A stretch of 64,000 nt of DNA from Rhizobium sp. BK196 (GTDB taxonomy: Bacteria; Pseudomonadota; Alphaproteobacteria; Rhizobiales; Rhizobiaceae), in assembly GCF_014193255.1 (NCBI RefSeq), contig NZ_JACHZB010000003.1, forward strand, positions 248,001-312,000. The letters run 5' to 3'. This document shows, in pieces, positions 1 to 9,871 of the stretch. Both the position numbers and the translations under genes were made by a program. The notes below the pieces were generated by a model, which saw nothing but the letters and a program-made list of their open reading frames with translations, was not told the origin of the DNA and searched no databases. Position 1 is the first letter of the stretch; every line of letters begins with the position of its first letter.

Positions 1-236
1 AGCAGGTTTGGAGACAAAACCATGACAGTCCTGAAATTGTTTCGGAAGGCCTTCCCGATCCTCCCGACAAATCGGCGATTCTGCTTTGCCTGCGGACCTG
101 AGATCCACTGCGTCAGGTTTTTCCACAAGCAGCCCGCACGAAGCGGCGGGATGCCTGAAACGCCCGCGACAGAGCTTCGCAACGGAAGCCCGAATAGCAT
201 GCGCCCTCTCAGAGTCTGAAGTCCGTTGCTGCCGCC

Positions 237-638
237 TCAGGCCTTGCCGGCATATTGCTCGTCACTGACCTGCTCCAGCCAGTCCGCCACGCTGCCGTCC
301 AATGCTTCCTGGATGGCGATGTGGCTCATGGCGGTCTCGGGGCTCGCCCCATGCCAGTGCTTCTCGCCCGGTGGGAACCAGACGACATCACCCGAGCGGA
401 TTTCCCTGATTTCGCCGCCCCATGTCTGAACGAAGCCTCTGCCTGAGGTAACGATCAGCGTCTGCCCCAGGGGATGCGTATGCCAGGAGGTTCGGGCGCC
501 CGGCTCGAAGGTTACGTGAGCGGCCCGCACACGCGCAGGCTCCGGCGCCTCGACAAGCGGATCGAGACGAACGGAGCCGGTGAAATAATCGGCCTGGCCC
601 TTCGTGGAAGGGCGCGAGCCTGCAGTCTTGATATCCAT
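237..638 (-). CDS. Cupin-domain protein (quercetinase-like small cupin)
   Basis: A 133-residue single-domain cupin. The metal-binding motif 1 is visible as [12 protein letters not shown], with a later motif 2 around [11 protein letters not shown], so two histidine clusters that would hold one metal ion are in place. I start it at the internal ATG at 638 because AGGAAAG sits just upstream; the open frame runs further back but has no comparable ribosome site. It reads away from the aldo/keto reductase at 788. Cupins of this length are often annotated as carboxymuconolactone-decarboxylase-associated or as small-molecule dioxygenases. The fold is clear; the substrate cannot be told from sequence. 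Confidence 0.85.
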   Translation of the reverse strand: MDIKTAGSRPSTKGQADYFTGSVRLDPLVEAPEPARVRAAHVTFEPGARTSWHTHPLGQTLIVTSGRGFVQTWGGEIREIRSGDVVWFPPGEKHWHGASPETAMSHIAIQEALDGSVADWLEQVSDEQYAGKA

Positions 639-787
639 GATCTTTCCTGTTCTTCCGTCGGCTGCGGTTGAATCGTCACCGACAAGGATATTTGATCGCA
701 GCAGACGATCCAAGCGCGATCGGCGATTGTCGCCCTACCCGGCGCCTGCTACTTCGAGAACCTTTCATCACCATCGGAGAAATTTCC

Positions 788-1774
788 ATGAAACATCATG
801 CTTTTGGCCGCCTGCCCTTTACCATCACCAATATCGGCTTCGGCGCCTGGCAGATCGGCGGCTCCTGGGGCGATGTCAGCGAAGCGGACGGCCGCGCTGC
901 CTTGAATGCCGCACTCGACGCCGGCATGACCTTCATCGACACCGCCGACGTTTATGGTGACGGCCGTTCCGAAAAGATCATTGCCGATGTGCTGAAGGCG
1001 CGTGGCGGCGAACGCCCGATGGTCGCGACCAAGGCCGGCCGCCGTCTGAACCCGCATGTCACTGAGGGCTACACCAAGGCCAATCTGGAAGGTTTCATCG
1101 ACCGCAGCCTCAAGAATCTGCAGGTGGACAGCCTCGACCTCGTACAGCTTCACTGCCCGCCGACGGAGGTGCTCTATCGACCGGAAGTCTTTGGGGGTCT
1201 GGACGAGTTGCAGAAGGCCGGCAAGATCAAGGGCTATGGCGTCAGCGTCGAGAAGGTCGAGGAAGCTCTGAAAGCGATCGGATATCCCGGTGTCGTCAGC
1301 ATCCAGATCATCTACAACATCTTCCGTCAGCGTCCCGATCATCTGTTCTTCAGCGAAGCCCGGCGCAAGAACGTGGCGATCATCGCTCGCGTGCCGCTTG
1401 CCAGCGGCCTCCTCTCCGGCAAGATCACCGGCGACACGACGTTCGCAAGCGACGACCACCGCAATTTCAACCGCAATGGCGAGGCCTTCGATGTCGGCGA
1501 GACCTTCGCAGGCGTGCCCTTCGAGGTCGGCCTGCAGGCCGTCGAGGAAGTGCGCAAGCTCGTTCCAGCCGGCACCAGCATGGCGGCCTTTGCGCTTCGC
1601 TGGATCCTGATGGCGGAAGCAGTCACGGTAGTCATCCCCGGCGCACGCAATGTCGAGCAGGCCAAGGCCAATGCGGCCGCCGCCGATCTCGCGCCGCTGT
1701 CGGCCGACGTCATGGCCGCAACGCGTGAAATCTACGGGCGACTGATTGCGCCGCATGTGCATCAGCGCTGGTAG
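788..1774 (+). CDS. Aldo/keto reductase
   Basis: A 328-residue NADPH-dependent aldo/keto reductase. The family tetrad is visible: Asp51 and Tyr56 in DTADVYGDGRSE, Lys82 in ATKAG and His122 in QLHCP. The C-terminal cofactor segment VVIPGARNVEQAKAN, which contacts the 2'-phosphate of NADPH in this family, is also present. The start at 788 follows GGAGAA at a good distance; the 40-codon upstream extension of the frame is unlike the family and is left out. It is divergent from the cupin at 237-638 and ends at a strong hairpin shared with the convergent gene. The aldehyde or ketone substrate is unknown. Confidence 0.92.
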   Translation: MKHHAFGRLPFTITNIGFGAWQIGGSWGDVSEADGRAALNAALDAGMTFIDTADVYGDGRSEKIIADVLKARGGERPMVATKAGRRLNPHVTEGYTKANLEGFIDRSLKNLQVDSLDLVQLHCPPTEVLYRPEVFGGLDELQKAGKIKGYGVSVEKVEEALKAIGYPGVVSIQIIYNIFRQRPDHLFFSEARRKNVAIIARVPLASGLLSGKITGDTTFASDDHRNFNRNGEAFDVGETFAGVPFEVGLQAVEEVRKLVPAGTSMAAFALRWILMAEAVTVVIPGARNVEQAKANAAAADLAPLSADVMAATREIYGRLIAPHVHQRW

Positions 1775-1790
1775 CTCTGACAAGAATCAA

Positions 1791-1822
1791 TGGAAAGGCC
1801 GGGCAAGAGTCCGGCCTTTCCA
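1791..1822. terminator. Bidirectional hairpin terminator
   Basis: Perfect 12-bp inverted repeat: TGGAAAGGCCGG at 1791-1802, loop of 8, complementary arm at 1811-1822. It sits between two convergent genes, the aldo/keto reductase (+) and the phytase/esterase-like gene (-), and each strand has a short T-rich end after the stem. Confidence 0.8.
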
Positions 1823-1840
1823 TTTCATGGGACTACGAAC

Positions 1841-4042
1841 TCAGTTCGTGGCGGCCATGTTGACCGGGAAGAACAGGGTTTCGCCCGAAGAGTCACTCAC
1901 ACCGTCATTGTCGGTCACGGCATAGGCCTTGCCCGACGCGTCGAAGGCAAAACCTTCCAGCTTGTCGAGAACGTAGCCGTTGGTGGCCGACTTCAGATCG
2001 CCGATGAAATCATGGGCTTCCGTCTTCTTGACCACGGGCAGATCGGCCCCGAGCTTGCCCGGCTTCAGGTCGGAGAGTGCAACCTTGTAGAGCTTCTTCA
2101 GCTTGGCTGCATCGCCGACGAGATTGTCGCGTTCGATTATGTAGACGCTGTCGCCCTGAGCGGTGATTTCGGAGAGACCGACCCAGCCGCTCTCGGTCTT
2201 GTCGAGCGGGTAGCGCACGCCGCCCCATTCCTTCTTCTTCGGATTATAGGAGACGAGCTTCACGAAGCCTTTCTCATCGTCGTTCCACTCGCGCTGAACG
2301 GCCATCCACAGCGTCGCGTCATCGCCGGTGCCGACGATCGTGACACCTTCGAAGCCGAAGCGGATTTCGTTGGCGAGCAGTTCCTTCGGCAGGGCGATCT
2401 CGGTCTTGATGTCGCCCTTTGCGGTGACGTTGTAGAGAGCATGCGGCACCAGGCGCTCGGTATACCCCTCCGAGGCCAGCCAGAAGGAGCCGTCGGCAGC
2501 AACAGCGACGCCTTCAATGTCGAGCTTCTGAGCCGGAGCACCGTCACGCTTGACGACGAGCGCATCGGTGATGACGGCCGGCTTCCTGGTGGCGTCGATC
2601 GTGTAGATCGTCGGCTGTGAGGCGAGGAAGCTGTCGCTGACGGCATAGAGCATGCCCGGCTTGCCCGGAACGGCGGCGAGACCAGAAAGAGCTGCAAAGC
2701 CGATGGGATTGCCGTCCTTCTCGGCGGAAACGATCTGCGGATAAGCCTTCTCGCCTTCGCCGCGTTCATAGATCATGACGTGCGAACGCGCGCCGCCCTC
2801 CTTGCCAAGGTCGAGTTCGTTGGCGGTGGCAAGCAGGTTACGCTGCGGAATGGCGACCGCGCCTTCCGGAGAAACGCCCGAGGGCAGGATCTGCAGCAGT
2901 TCCGGATCGGCGCCGGTGTCCTTGTACACGCCCACGACGGAAGCGCGTTCAGCGAGCAGGAAGAACAGGTCGTCGTTCCCGAATTTCGCGGCTTCCAGCC
3001 CTTCCGGCTCGACGCCCTTCGACGAGGAGCGGCTTTCCGGATAGTGGCCGAGCGCGGCGACGGCCCGCTCGAGGGAACTGCCGGATTCGAACAGGACCTT
3101 GCCGGTCTTGTCGAAGATGGTGAAGCCGCGCGAGCCGCCTTCATAGTCGCCTTCGTTGGCGACAACGAGCCGGTTGTCGTCCAGCCACTTGACGGCATCA
3201 GGCTCGCGCAGGACGCCCTTCTTCTCGCTGGTGAACTTCAGGGCGCCGTCACGCTTGGTGTCGATGCCCGTGAGATCGACGCTGCCGGCAGAGAAATGCG
3301 TCTTCACCGTGCCGGTCGCGCCGTCGAGAATGATGATCTCGTTGTTTTCCTGCAGCGTGAGCGCAATTTCGTTCTGGCTGTTGAAGGAAACGAATTCCGG
3401 TTCCGGATCGTCAGGAGCGACGCCGGCAAGGCCGGTCAGGGCGATATGCTTGATGGTGCCGCAATCGACGCTGCCATCGGTCTTGAGCTGGAAGACGACG
3501 AGGTCGCCTGCCGGCATCTGCGGTAGTTTGCCGTCATTGACCTCTTCGTCACGCTCGTTTTCGATCGCGATCGCGCCGAGCGTCCTGTCCTTGTTGAGGG
3601 CGATCGAATCGGGCTGGCCGCCGAGATCGCAGGTCGCGTCGATCTTCTTGGTAGCGATATCGACGATCGCCAGACGGCCCGACGGTTTCTGCTTGCTTTC
3701 GCCGGTATTGACGGCGACGAGCGCCTTGCCGGCCGCTGTCGTCACCGAGGTCGGCTCGCCGTCCATCATCAGCGCGCCGCCGGCCTTGGGCGCCTTGGCA
3801 TCGGTAATGTCGATGAAGCCGATCGCGCCGAGCGGGCTGTCGCTATAGATCAGCGTGTTGCCATCCTGCGAAGCGGTGATGATTTCGGCCGAGGTAGCCG
3901 AAAGCTTGTCCTTATCGGCCGGCAGGTTGGTCGCGACCGGGAAAGAGGCGATGCGGTTGAAAACCGGCTCAGCCACTGCCGGGAAGGCAACGGATGCGAA
4001 AAGCACGGCAGCAAGCGCCGCCTTGTGCGCAGACAATGTCAT
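1841..4042 (-). CDS. Secreted esterase-like phytase family protein
   Basis: A 733-residue exported protein. A Sec signal peptide (MTLSAHKAALAAVLFASVAFPAVAEP is residues 1 to about 26, cut after AVA) precedes two parts. Residues about 30-330 form a beta-propeller-like region with repeated blades such as NTLIYSDSPLGAIGFIDI. Residues about 350-733 match the esterase-like activity of phytase family: GVEPEGLEAA, LDIEGVAVAADGSFWLASEG, FEGVTI and LDKLEGFAFD, with repeated Glu-Gly motifs. The ATG at 4042 has GGGGGA upstream. A PhoB-type box lies 53 bp before the start, so induction by phosphate starvation and a role in periplasmic or extracellular phosphoester use are likely. Enzymatic activity is inferred from family only. 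Confidence 0.82.
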   Translation of the reverse strand: MTLSAHKAALAAVLFASVAFPAVAEPVFNRIASFPVATNLPADKDKLSATSAEIITASQDGNTLIYSDSPLGAIGFIDITDAKAPKAGGALMMDGEPTSVTTAAGKALVAVNTGESKQKPSGRLAIVDIATKKIDATCDLGGQPDSIALNKDRTLGAIAIENERDEEVNDGKLPQMPAGDLVVFQLKTDGSVDCGTIKHIALTGLAGVAPDDPEPEFVSFNSQNEIALTLQENNEIIILDGATGTVKTHFSAGSVDLTGIDTKRDGALKFTSEKKGVLREPDAVKWLDDNRLVVANEGDYEGGSRGFTIFDKTGKVLFESGSSLERAVAALGHYPESRSSSKGVEPEGLEAAKFGNDDLFFLLAERASVVGVYKDTGADPELLQILPSGVSPEGAVAIPQRNLLATANELDLGKEGGARSHVMIYERGEGEKAYPQIVSAEKDGNPIGFAALSGLAAVPGKPGMLYAVSDSFLASQPTIYTIDATRKPAVITDALVVKRDGAPAQKLDIEGVAVAADGSFWLASEGYTERLVPHALYNVTAKGDIKTEIALPKELLANEIRFGFEGVTIVGTGDDATLWMAVQREWNDDEKGFVKLVSYNPKKKEWGGVRYPLDKTESGWVGLSEITAQGDSVYIIERDNLVGDAAKLKKLYKVALSDLKPGKLGADLPVVKKTEAHDFIGDLKSATNGYVLDKLEGFAFDASGKAYAVTDNDGVSDSSGETLFFPVNMAATN

Positions 4043-4094
4043 TGAAAATCCCCCAATATCGAACAATCGAACAAAGGTTTTCTGCGGGACTGCC

Positions 4095-4112
4095 ATGACA
4101 GACACATGACAA
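4095..4112 (-). promoter_or_regulatory. PhoB box upstream of the phytase-like gene
   Basis: Read on the minus strand this is TTGTCAT-GTGT-CTGTCAT: two seven-base units spaced to give the 11-bp period of a Pho box (consensus CTGTCAT-N4-CTGTCAT). One base in 14 departs from consensus. It ends 53 bp before the ATG at 4042, a normal place for a PhoB-activated promoter where the box replaces the -35 element. Confidence 0.78.
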
Positions 4113-4157
4113 CCTGCGACATTTTGTACGGTTTGCGTCAGGCCGCCTGCCATTCGC

Positions 4158-4235
4158 GATGCATCTCGCTGCGCTCGCAGGCTCGAGCCGAAGCCCTTAC
4201 CGCTGGTGGGGCTTTTGCCCCGGCTCGAAAGCATC
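4158..4235. repeat. Imperfect palindromic intergenic element
   Basis: Nested inverted repeats: GATGC at 4158-4162 with GCATC at 4231-4235, TCGAGCCG at 4183-4190 with CGGCTCGA at 4221-4228, and GCCC at 4193-4196 with GGGC at 4209-4212. It fills the gap between the hupB terminator and the phytase-like gene promoter. The form resembles the rhizobial intergenic mosaic palindromes, but I see only this copy in the window. Confidence 0.4.
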
Positions 4236-4278
4236 ACCGTCGTAAGACGAAGCGCGGCATACGGCAAGCGCTGAAAGC

Positions 4279-4306
4279 AAAAAGGGGTCCGGCATTACCG
4301 AACCCC
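4279..4306 (-). terminator. Rho-independent terminator of hupB
   Basis: On the minus strand: GGGGTTCGG, loop TAATG, CCGGACCCC, then TTTTT. The stem has nine positions with one mismatch. It follows the hupB stop codon by about 50 bases. Confidence 0.85.
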
Positions 4307-4357
4307 CTCAAAATCCTGCGCGGCCGTTCTCGTTTGCGGCCGGCGGACAATCTCGTA

Positions 4358-4633
4358 TCAGCCGTTGACGGCGTCCTTCAGGCCCTTGCCGGGCGTGAAC
4401 TTCGGCACGTTGCGTGCCGGGATGTCGACTTCGGCGCCGGTCGACGGGTTGCGACCCTTCGTGGCAGCGCGATGAGAAACCGTGAAGCTGCCGAAGCCTG
4501 CGAGGCGAACATCGCCCTTGCCCTTCAGTTCGGTCTGCACAACGTCAAAAACGGCGTCGACGGCAGATGCTGCGTCAGACTTCGTCAGTCCAGCCTTTTC
4601 GGCTACTGCGGACACGAGTTCATTCTTGTTCAT
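4358..4633 (-). CDS. hupB: DNA-binding protein HU (HupB / rhizobial HRm type)
   Basis: A 91-residue histone-like protein, the normal HU length. Residues 1-40 form the dimerisation helices (MNKNELVSAVAEKAGLTKSD). The HU signature GFGSFTVSHRAATKGRNPSTG at about 46-66 leads into the DNA-clasping beta arm with the RNP tip, followed by IPARNVPKFTPGKGLKDAVNG. It compacts the nucleoid and bends DNA as a homodimer. It lies downstream of lon on the same strand but is separated by a strong terminator, so it has its own promoter. AAAGGGGTGG precedes the ATG. Confidence 0.97.
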   Translation of the reverse strand: MNKNELVSAVAEKAGLTKSDAASAVDAVFDVVQTELKGKGDVRLAGFGSFTVSHRAATKGRNPSTGAEVDIPARNVPKFTPGKGLKDAVNG

Positions 4634-4769
4634 GTTTCCACCCCTTTCTAAATGGTTTGAAACAACTCAATCTGGAAGCTAGGCGCAGAAATCGCTTTCA
4701 TCAGGCCCGCCGAGAACCCAAAAACCCTGCAAATCAAGGAAAAGCAAGCGCCTACATGACGTTTTCACA

Positions 4770-4799
4770 AAAAAGGCCGGCGTTTCCGCCGGCCTTTTT
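4770..4799 (-). terminator. Rho-independent terminator of lon
   Basis: Perfect 13-bp stem AAAAAGGCCGGCG / CGCCGGCCTTTTT with a 4-base loop, flanked by A and T runs on both strands. It lies about 40 bases past the lon stop codon. Confidence 0.85.
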
Positions 4800-4840
4800 C
4801 ACGATTTGCAACAATTGGGCGTAAATGTGGCCGCCAAGTC

Positions 4841-7258
4841 TCAATGAGCTATGGCAACGCCTGCGTCATCTAGCCCTTCGACGGTCGCGATGACCGGCGT
4901 TTCAACCGTGCCATCCCATTCGATCGGCTCGGGACGACGGACAAGCGCGTGCTTGATCACTTCGCCCATACGTGAGACCGGAATGATCTCCATGTTGTTC
5001 TTTACGTTGTCAGGAATCTCGGCCAGATCCTTGGCGTTCTCTTCCGGAATCAGCACCTTCTTGATACCGCCGCGCAGTGCGGCAAGCAGCTTTTCCTTCA
5101 GGCCACCGATCGGCAGGACACGGCCGCGCAGGGTGATTTCACCCGTCATTGCCACATCCTTGCTGACCGGAATGCCGGTCATGATCGAGACAATCGCGGT
5201 TGCCATCGCGACACCGGCAGACGGACCATCCTTCGGCGTCGCGCCTTCCGGCACGTGCACGTGAATGTCGCTCTTGTCGAAGCGCGGCGGCTCGATACCG
5301 AAATCGACGGCACGCGAGCGGACATAGGAGGCCGCCGCAGAGATCGATTCCTTCATCACTTCCTTCAGGTTGCCGGTGACGGTCATGCGGCCCTTGCCGG
5401 GCATCATGACGCCTTCGATCGTCAGCAGCTCGCCGCCGACTTCCGTCCAGGCAAGACCCGTGACCACGCCGACCTGATCCTCGCGCTCGGCTTCGCCGTG
5501 GCGGAAGCGCGGAACGCCAAGATAATCGTCGATGTTCTCTGCCGTAACGTGAACCGACTTCGTCTTGCCCTTGATGATCTCGGTGACCGCCTTGCGGGCA
5601 AGCTTCATCAATTCGCGTTCGAAGTTACGGACACCGGCTTCGCGGGTGTACTGCTGGCTGATTGCCATCAGGGCGTCGTCGCTGACCGAGAATTCACTCG
5701 GCTGCAGCGCATGTTCCTTGATGGCCTTCGGCAGCAGGTGCCGCTTGGCGATTTCGCGCTTCTCGTCTTCGGTGTAGCCGGCGATACGGATGACCTCCAT
5801 GCGGTCCATCAGCGGAGCCGGAATGTTCAGCGTATTCGCCGTGGTGATGAACATCACGTCCGACAGATCGTATTCGACTTCCAGGTAGTGGTCCATGAAG
5901 GTCGAGTTCTGGGCCGGATCAAGCACCTCGAGTAGAGCCGAAGACGGATCGCCGCGGTAGTCCTGGCCGAGCTTGTCGATTTCGTCGAGCAGGAAGAGCG
6001 GGTTGGACTTCTTCGCTTTCTTCATCGACTGGATGACCTTGCCGGGCATCGAACCGATATAGGTGCGGCGGTGACCGCGGATTTCGGCCTCGTCACGAAC
6101 GCCACCGAGAGCCATACGGACATATTCACGGCCGGTGGCCTTGGCGATCGACTGGGCGAGCGAGGTCTTGCCGACGCCCGGAGGGCCGACGAGGCACAGG
6201 ATCGGACCCTTGATCTTGGTGGCGCGGGCCTGGACCGCCAGATACTCGACGATGCGCTCCTTGACCTTCTCGAGACCGAAATGATCGGCTTCGAGAATCT
6301 TCTCGGCATTGTTGAGATCGGCCTTGATCTTCGACTTCTTGCCCCAGGGGATACCGAGCAGCCAGTCCAGATAATTGCGCACGACGGTGGCTTCAGCCGA
6401 CATCGGGCTCATCTGGCGTAGCTTCTTCAGCTCCGCGTCGGCCTTTTCACGGGCCTCCTTGGAGAGCTTCGTCTTGGCGATGCGCTCTTCCAGTTCGCTC
6501 ATCTCGTCGCGGCCTTCCTCGCCGTCGCCGAGCTCCTTCTGGATCGCCTTCATCTGTTCATTCAGGTAGTATTCGCGCTGGGTCTTCTCCATCTGGCGCT
6601 TGACGCGCGAGCGGATGCGCTTTTCGACCTGCAGGACCGAGATCTCGCCTTCCATGAAGCCGAGCGCCTTTTCGAGGCGAGCCTTGACGCTGGTGGTTTC
6701 CAGCATCTCCTGCTTCTCGGTGATCTTGATAGAGAGATGCGAGGCGACCGTATCGGCGAGCTTGGAATAGTCGTCGATCTGGCTGGCCGCACCGACAACC
6801 TCGGGCGAAATCTTCTTGTTGAGCTTCACGTAGCTCTCGAATTCCGACACGACCGAACGCGACAGAGCTTCCAGTTCGACCGGATCGTCATGCGGCTCTT
6901 CGAGCACGTGACCGAGAGCTTCGTAGAAATCTTCGCGGCTCGTATAGGTATCGATTTCGGCGCGGGCGCGTCCTTCGACCAGAACCTTCACGGTGCCGTC
7001 AGGCAGCTTCAAAAGCTGGAGGACGTTCGCGACCGTACCGACACGGTGGATCGCAGAAGGGTCCGGATCGTCGTCGCTGGCGTTGATCTGGGTGACCAGC
7101 ATGATCTGCTTGTCGGAACCCATGACCTCTTCGAGCGCACGGATCGACTTTTCCCGCCCGACGAACAGCGGCACGATCATATGGGGGAACACCACGATGT
7201 CGCGCAGGGGGAGAACAGGATAAGCGGTGCTGCTCGCTACAGACGTTTTCTTCGTCAT
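4841..7258 (-). CDS. lon: ATP-dependent protease La (Lon)
   Basis: An 805-residue LonA protease. The N-terminal substrate domain ([23 protein letters not shown]) is followed by a coiled-coil region, the AAA+ module with Walker [10 protein letters not shown] and Walker [10 protein letters not shown], and the C-terminal peptidase domain. The catalytic serine is Ser680 in DGPSAGVA; the lysine partner lies in [14 protein letters not shown]. It degrades misfolded and regulatory proteins in the cytosol. The start at 7258 follows AAAGGAAT; upstream codons of the frame are not Lon-like. A heat-shock-type promoter motif precedes it and a strong terminator follows. It shares strand and region with clpX and clpP, the usual rhizobial order. 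Confidence 0.98.
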   Translation of the reverse strand: MTKKTSVASSTAYPVLPLRDIVVFPHMIVPLFVGREKSIRALEEVMGSDKQIMLVTQINASDDDPDPSAIHRVGTVANVLQLLKLPDGTVKVLVEGRARAEIDTYTSREDFYEALGHVLEEPHDDPVELEALSRSVVSEFESYVKLNKKISPEVVGAASQIDDYSKLADTVASHLSIKITEKQEMLETTSVKARLEKALGFMEGEISVLQVEKRIRSRVKRQMEKTQREYYLNEQMKAIQKELGDGEEGRDEMSELEERIAKTKLSKEAREKADAELKKLRQMSPMSAEATVVRNYLDWLLGIPWGKKSKIKADLNNAEKILEADHFGLEKVKERIVEYLAVQARATKIKGPILCLVGPPGVGKTSLAQSIAKATGREYVRMALGGVRDEAEIRGHRRTYIGSMPGKVIQSMKKAKKSNPLFLLDEIDKLGQDYRGDPSSALLEVLDPAQNSTFMDHYLEVEYDLSDVMFITTANTLNIPAPLMDRMEVIRIAGYTEDEKREIAKRHLLPKAIKEHALQPSEFSVSDDALMAISQQYTREAGVRNFERELMKLARKAVTEIIKGKTKSVHVTAENIDDYLGVPRFRHGEAEREDQVGVVTGLAWTEVGGELLTIEGVMMPGKGRMTVTGNLKEVMKESISAAASYVRSRAVDFGIEPPRFDKSDIHVHVPEGATPKDGPSAGVAMATAIVSIMTGIPVSKDVAMTGEITLRGRVLPIGGLKEKLLAALRGGIKKVLIPEENAKDLAEIPDNVKNNMEIIPVSRMGEVIKHALVRRPEPIEWDGTVETPVIATVEGLDDAGVAIAH

Positions 7259-7340
7259 TTTTATTCCTTTCCATCGTCCCGTTACCGGGCTCTCTGGCGC
7301 GGCCGCTTGGGATCCGGCCGGCACTCTCACTTGTTGCTAC

Positions 7341-7369
7341 AAGTGGAGGTTCTGACTACGCTTTTCAAG
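7341..7369 (-). promoter_or_regulatory. RpoH-like heat-shock promoter before lon
   Basis: On the minus strand CTTGAA (7369-7364), 17 bases, CCACTT (7346-7341). This fits the alphaproteobacterial RpoH pattern CTTGAA-N17-CCANAT with one mismatch. A 7-bp inverted repeat, CACTTGT / ACAAGTG at 7328-7345, overlaps the -10. The lon ATG is about 80 bases downstream. Confidence 0.55.
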
Positions 7370-7603
7370 CCACGTTAACGCCCGCGTTCCACGGTTGTGA
7401 CAGCTTTATTACATGGAACGCCAACACAATGAAGCGCCTATCTGGAGCGACGCTTACCATTTCCGAACCGCCTAAAATAGCAACGCCAGCAACAGGCTAC
7501 GGAATCACAGCATCATTGCCAAGGGTCATCGTTTGCGCAATATCGGCCAAGGCTGTTTTCAACCTTGCCCGCAACTATTATCAGCGCCCGGCACCCGTTT
7601 TCA
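7370..7603. other. lon-clpX intergenic stretch
   Basis: Between the lon promoter motif and the clpX terminator I find no coding frame, tRNA or clear structured RNA. Most of it would be the distal part of the lon upstream region. Confidence 0.5.
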
Positions 7604-7637
7604 AATAGAAAGGGGCCCGCACAAGGCAAGCCCCTTG
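7604..7637 (-). terminator. Terminator of clpX
   Basis: On the minus strand AAGGGGC, a loop of 13, GCCCCTT, then TTCTATTT. It lies about 25 bases past the clpX stop codon. Confidence 0.7.
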
Positions 7638-7659
7638 AAATAACGGTTCCCAACGCAAG

Positions 7660-8937
7660 TCAGGCCGAGACGTTTGCCTTCTCGTCCTGGCGGTCCGCAT
7701 AGATATACAGCGGACGGGCCGAGCCCCGTGCGACCTCTTCCGAGATGACGACTTCGCGCACGCCTTCCAGCGCCGGCAGTTCGAACATCGTGTCGAGCAG
7801 GATCTTTTCCATGATCGAGCGGAGGCCTCGGGCGCCGGTCTTGCGGATGATCGCCTTGCGGGCGATTTCGCGCAGCGCGTCCTCGTGGAAGCTCAATTCC
7901 ACGTCTTCCATCTCGAACAGGCGCTGGTACTGCTTGATCAGCGCGTTCTTCGGCTCGGACAGGATCTGGATCAGTGCGTCCTCATCAAGGTCCTCAAGCG
8001 TCGCCAGAACCGGCAGACGGCCGATAAATTCTGGGATGAGGCCGAACTTGACCAGATCTTCGGGCTCAAGTTCGCGCAGCACTTCGCCGACGCGGCGGTC
8101 GTCCGGCGCCTTGACGGTCGCGCCAAAGCCGATCGAGGTCTTTTCGCCGCGAGCGGAGATGATCTTGTCGAGGCCTGCAAAGGCGCCACCGCAGATGAAC
8201 AGGATATTCGTCGTGTCGACCTGCAGGAATTCCTGCTGCGGGTGCTTGCGGCCGCCTTGCGGTGGAACCGAGGCAACCGTGCCTTCCATGATCTTCAGAA
8301 GCGCCTGCTGCACGCCCTCGCCCGATACGTCGCGAGTGATGGACGGGTTGTCGGACTTGCGGGAAATCTTGTCGACTTCGTCGATGTAGACGATGCCGCG
8401 CTGGGCGCGCTCGACATTGTAGTCCGCAGCCTGCAGAAGCTTCAGGATGATGTTTTCGACGTCTTCACCGACATAGCCGGCTTCCGTCAGCGTGGTCGCG
8501 TCGGCCATCGTGAAGGGAACGTCAATGATGCGGGCCAGCGTCTGGGCAAGATAGGTCTTGCCGCAACCGGTCGGGCCGACCAGCATGATGTTCGACTTCG
8601 CCAGTTCCACATCGCCGTTCTTGGAGGCGTGCGCGAGGCGCTTGTAGTGGTTGTGAACGGCAACCGACAGGATCTTCTTCGCCTGACGCTGGCCGATGAC
8701 ATATTCGTCGAGAACCTTGATGATGTCCTGGGGCGTGGGAACGCCGTCACGGGACTTGACCATCGAGGACTTGTTCTCCTCGCGGATGATGTCCATGCAC
8801 AATTCGACGCATTCATCGCAGATGAACACGGTCGGTCCGGCAATAAGCTTCCGGACTTCATGCTGGCTCTTTCCGCAGAAAGAACAATAGAGGGTGTTCT
8901 TGCTGTCGCCGCCGTTGCTGCCGCTGACCTTGCTCAT
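7660..8937 (-). CDS. clpX: ClpX, ATP-dependent specificity subunit of ClpXP
   Basis: A 425-residue AAA+ unfoldase. The N-terminal zinc-binding domain has Cys18, Cys21, Cys40 and Cys43 (YCSFCGKS...[10 protein letters not shown]). The Walker [13 protein letters not shown], Walker B YIDEVDKI, and the pore and RKH loops typical of ClpX follow, with the IGFGATVKA segment that contains the ClpP-docking IGF loop. It unfolds tagged substrates and feeds them to ClpP. The ATG at 8937 has GGAAGGAAAG upstream. clpP lies upstream on the same strand with a gap of about 300 bases, so clpX may be transcribed with clpP or from its own promoter in that gap. Confidence 0.98.
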   Translation of the reverse strand: MSKVSGSNGGDSKNTLYCSFCGKSQHEVRKLIAGPTVFICDECVELCMDIIREENKSSMVKSRDGVPTPQDIIKVLDEYVIGQRQAKKILSVAVHNHYKRLAHASKNGDVELAKSNIMLVGPTGCGKTYLAQTLARIIDVPFTMADATTLTEAGYVGEDVENIILKLLQAADYNVERAQRGIVYIDEVDKISRKSDNPSITRDVSGEGVQQALLKIMEGTVASVPPQGGRKHPQQEFLQVDTTNILFICGGAFAGLDKIISARGEKTSIGFGATVKAPDDRRVGEVLRELEPEDLVKFGLIPEFIGRLPVLATLEDLDEDALIQILSEPKNALIKQYQRLFEMEDVELSFHEDALREIARKAIIRKTGARGLRSIMEKILLDTMFELPALEGVREVVISEEVARGSARPLYIYADRQDEKANVSA

Positions 8938-9241
8938 ATCACTTTCCTTCCAGCACGCCGCATTTCCAACACGAAATCGCGGTCCACTCAATCAGCTCCC
9001 TGACGGCGCCCCTACCCGGAGCTTCTGCCGACAAAGGCTTCAGGGGGTACGAACCGGGCCGAATCAATCATGTCCGGGTGCCGGCGGCAACGAATTCCCC
9101 TTCGAATGCCGAATGCTATGTCATAAAAATTCAACATAGCATTAATAGCTACTATTAGCGTCTCCGCCGCCAGTTGAAACCCCTTGTTCAATCACAAATG
9201 GGATAGAACTGTGGCAGCGAAAACACCATCCCTATTAATTA
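8938..9241. other. clpP-clpX intergenic region with two inverted repeats
   Basis: This 304-base stretch has no gene. At 9112-9143 there is a perfect 10-bp inverted repeat, AATGCTATGT / ACATAGCATT, with a 12-base spacer. TAATAG / CTATTA at 9143-9157 overlaps its end. Neither is followed by a T-run, so they look like a protein site or RNA fold, not a terminator. Confidence 0.5.
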
Positions 9242-9871
9242 CTAGGCCTGATCGCCTTCGATTTCCACGCGCGATGTCAGAACCTTGTCGATGACGCCCC
9301 AGGTCTGGGCCTCGTCCGCATCCATGAAATGGTCGCGATCGAGGGTCTTTTCGACTTCCTCATAGGTACGGCCCGTGTGCTTCACGTAGACTTCGTTGAG
9401 GCGACGCTTCATCTTCAAGATGTCACGGGCGTGACGCTCGATGTCCGATGCCTGGCCCTGGAAACCGCCCGAGGGCTGATGGACCATGATGCGGGAGTTC
9501 GGCGTGGCGAAACGCATGTCCTTATGACCAGCAGCCAGAAGGAGCGACCCCATGGAAGCAGCCTGACCGATGCATAGCGTCGAGACGGCCGGCTTGATGA
9601 ACTGCATGGTATCATAAATCGCCATACCGGCAGTGACGACGCCACCCGGCGAATTGATATAGAGCGCGATTTCCTTCTTGGGGTTTTCGGCCTCGAGGAA
9701 GAGAAGCTGGGCGCAGACGAGTGTCGCCATATGGTCCTCGACAGGACCCGTCAGGAAGATGATGCGTTCCTTGAGCAGGCGAGAATAGATGTCGTAGGAG
9801 CGTTCACCGCGGTTGGTCTGTTCCACAACCATCGGCACGAGGGCCATAGCGGTATCGACTGGGTTTCTCAT
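9242..9871 (-). CDS. clpP: ClpP, ATP-dependent serine protease subunit
   Basis: A 209-residue ClpP with the full catalytic triad: Ser106 in GQAASMGS, His131 in MVHQPSGG and Asp180 in LDRDHFM. It forms the tetradecameric chamber served by ClpX (next gene downstream) and ClpA. The start at 9871 follows AAAGGA; the longer frame upstream is not ClpP-like. Rhizobia often carry several clpP copies; this is the one in the canonical clpPX-lon neighbourhood. An RpoH-like motif lies about 60 bases upstream, in line with heat-shock control. Confidence 0.98.
   Translation of the reverse strand: MRNPVDTAMALVPMVVEQTNRGERSYDIYSRLLKERIIFLTGPVEDHMATLVCAQLLFLEAENPKKEIALYINSPGGVVTAGMAIYDTMQFIKPAVSTLCIGQAASMGSLLLAAGHKDMRFATPNSRIMVHQPSGGFQGQASDIERHARDILKMKRRLNEVYVKHTGRTYEEVEKTLDRDHFMDADEAQTWGVIDKVLTSRVEIEGDQA

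Noticed and set aside
1..236. A 65-codon frame at 22-219 at the left edge
   Set aside because: No ribosome site of note, no domain, and another frame of similar length overlaps it; I see no supported gene in these 236 bases.
749..1783. A 344-codon minus-strand frame opposite the aldo/keto reductase
   Set aside because: Antisense shadow; the reductase keeps its full catalytic tetrad on the plus strand.
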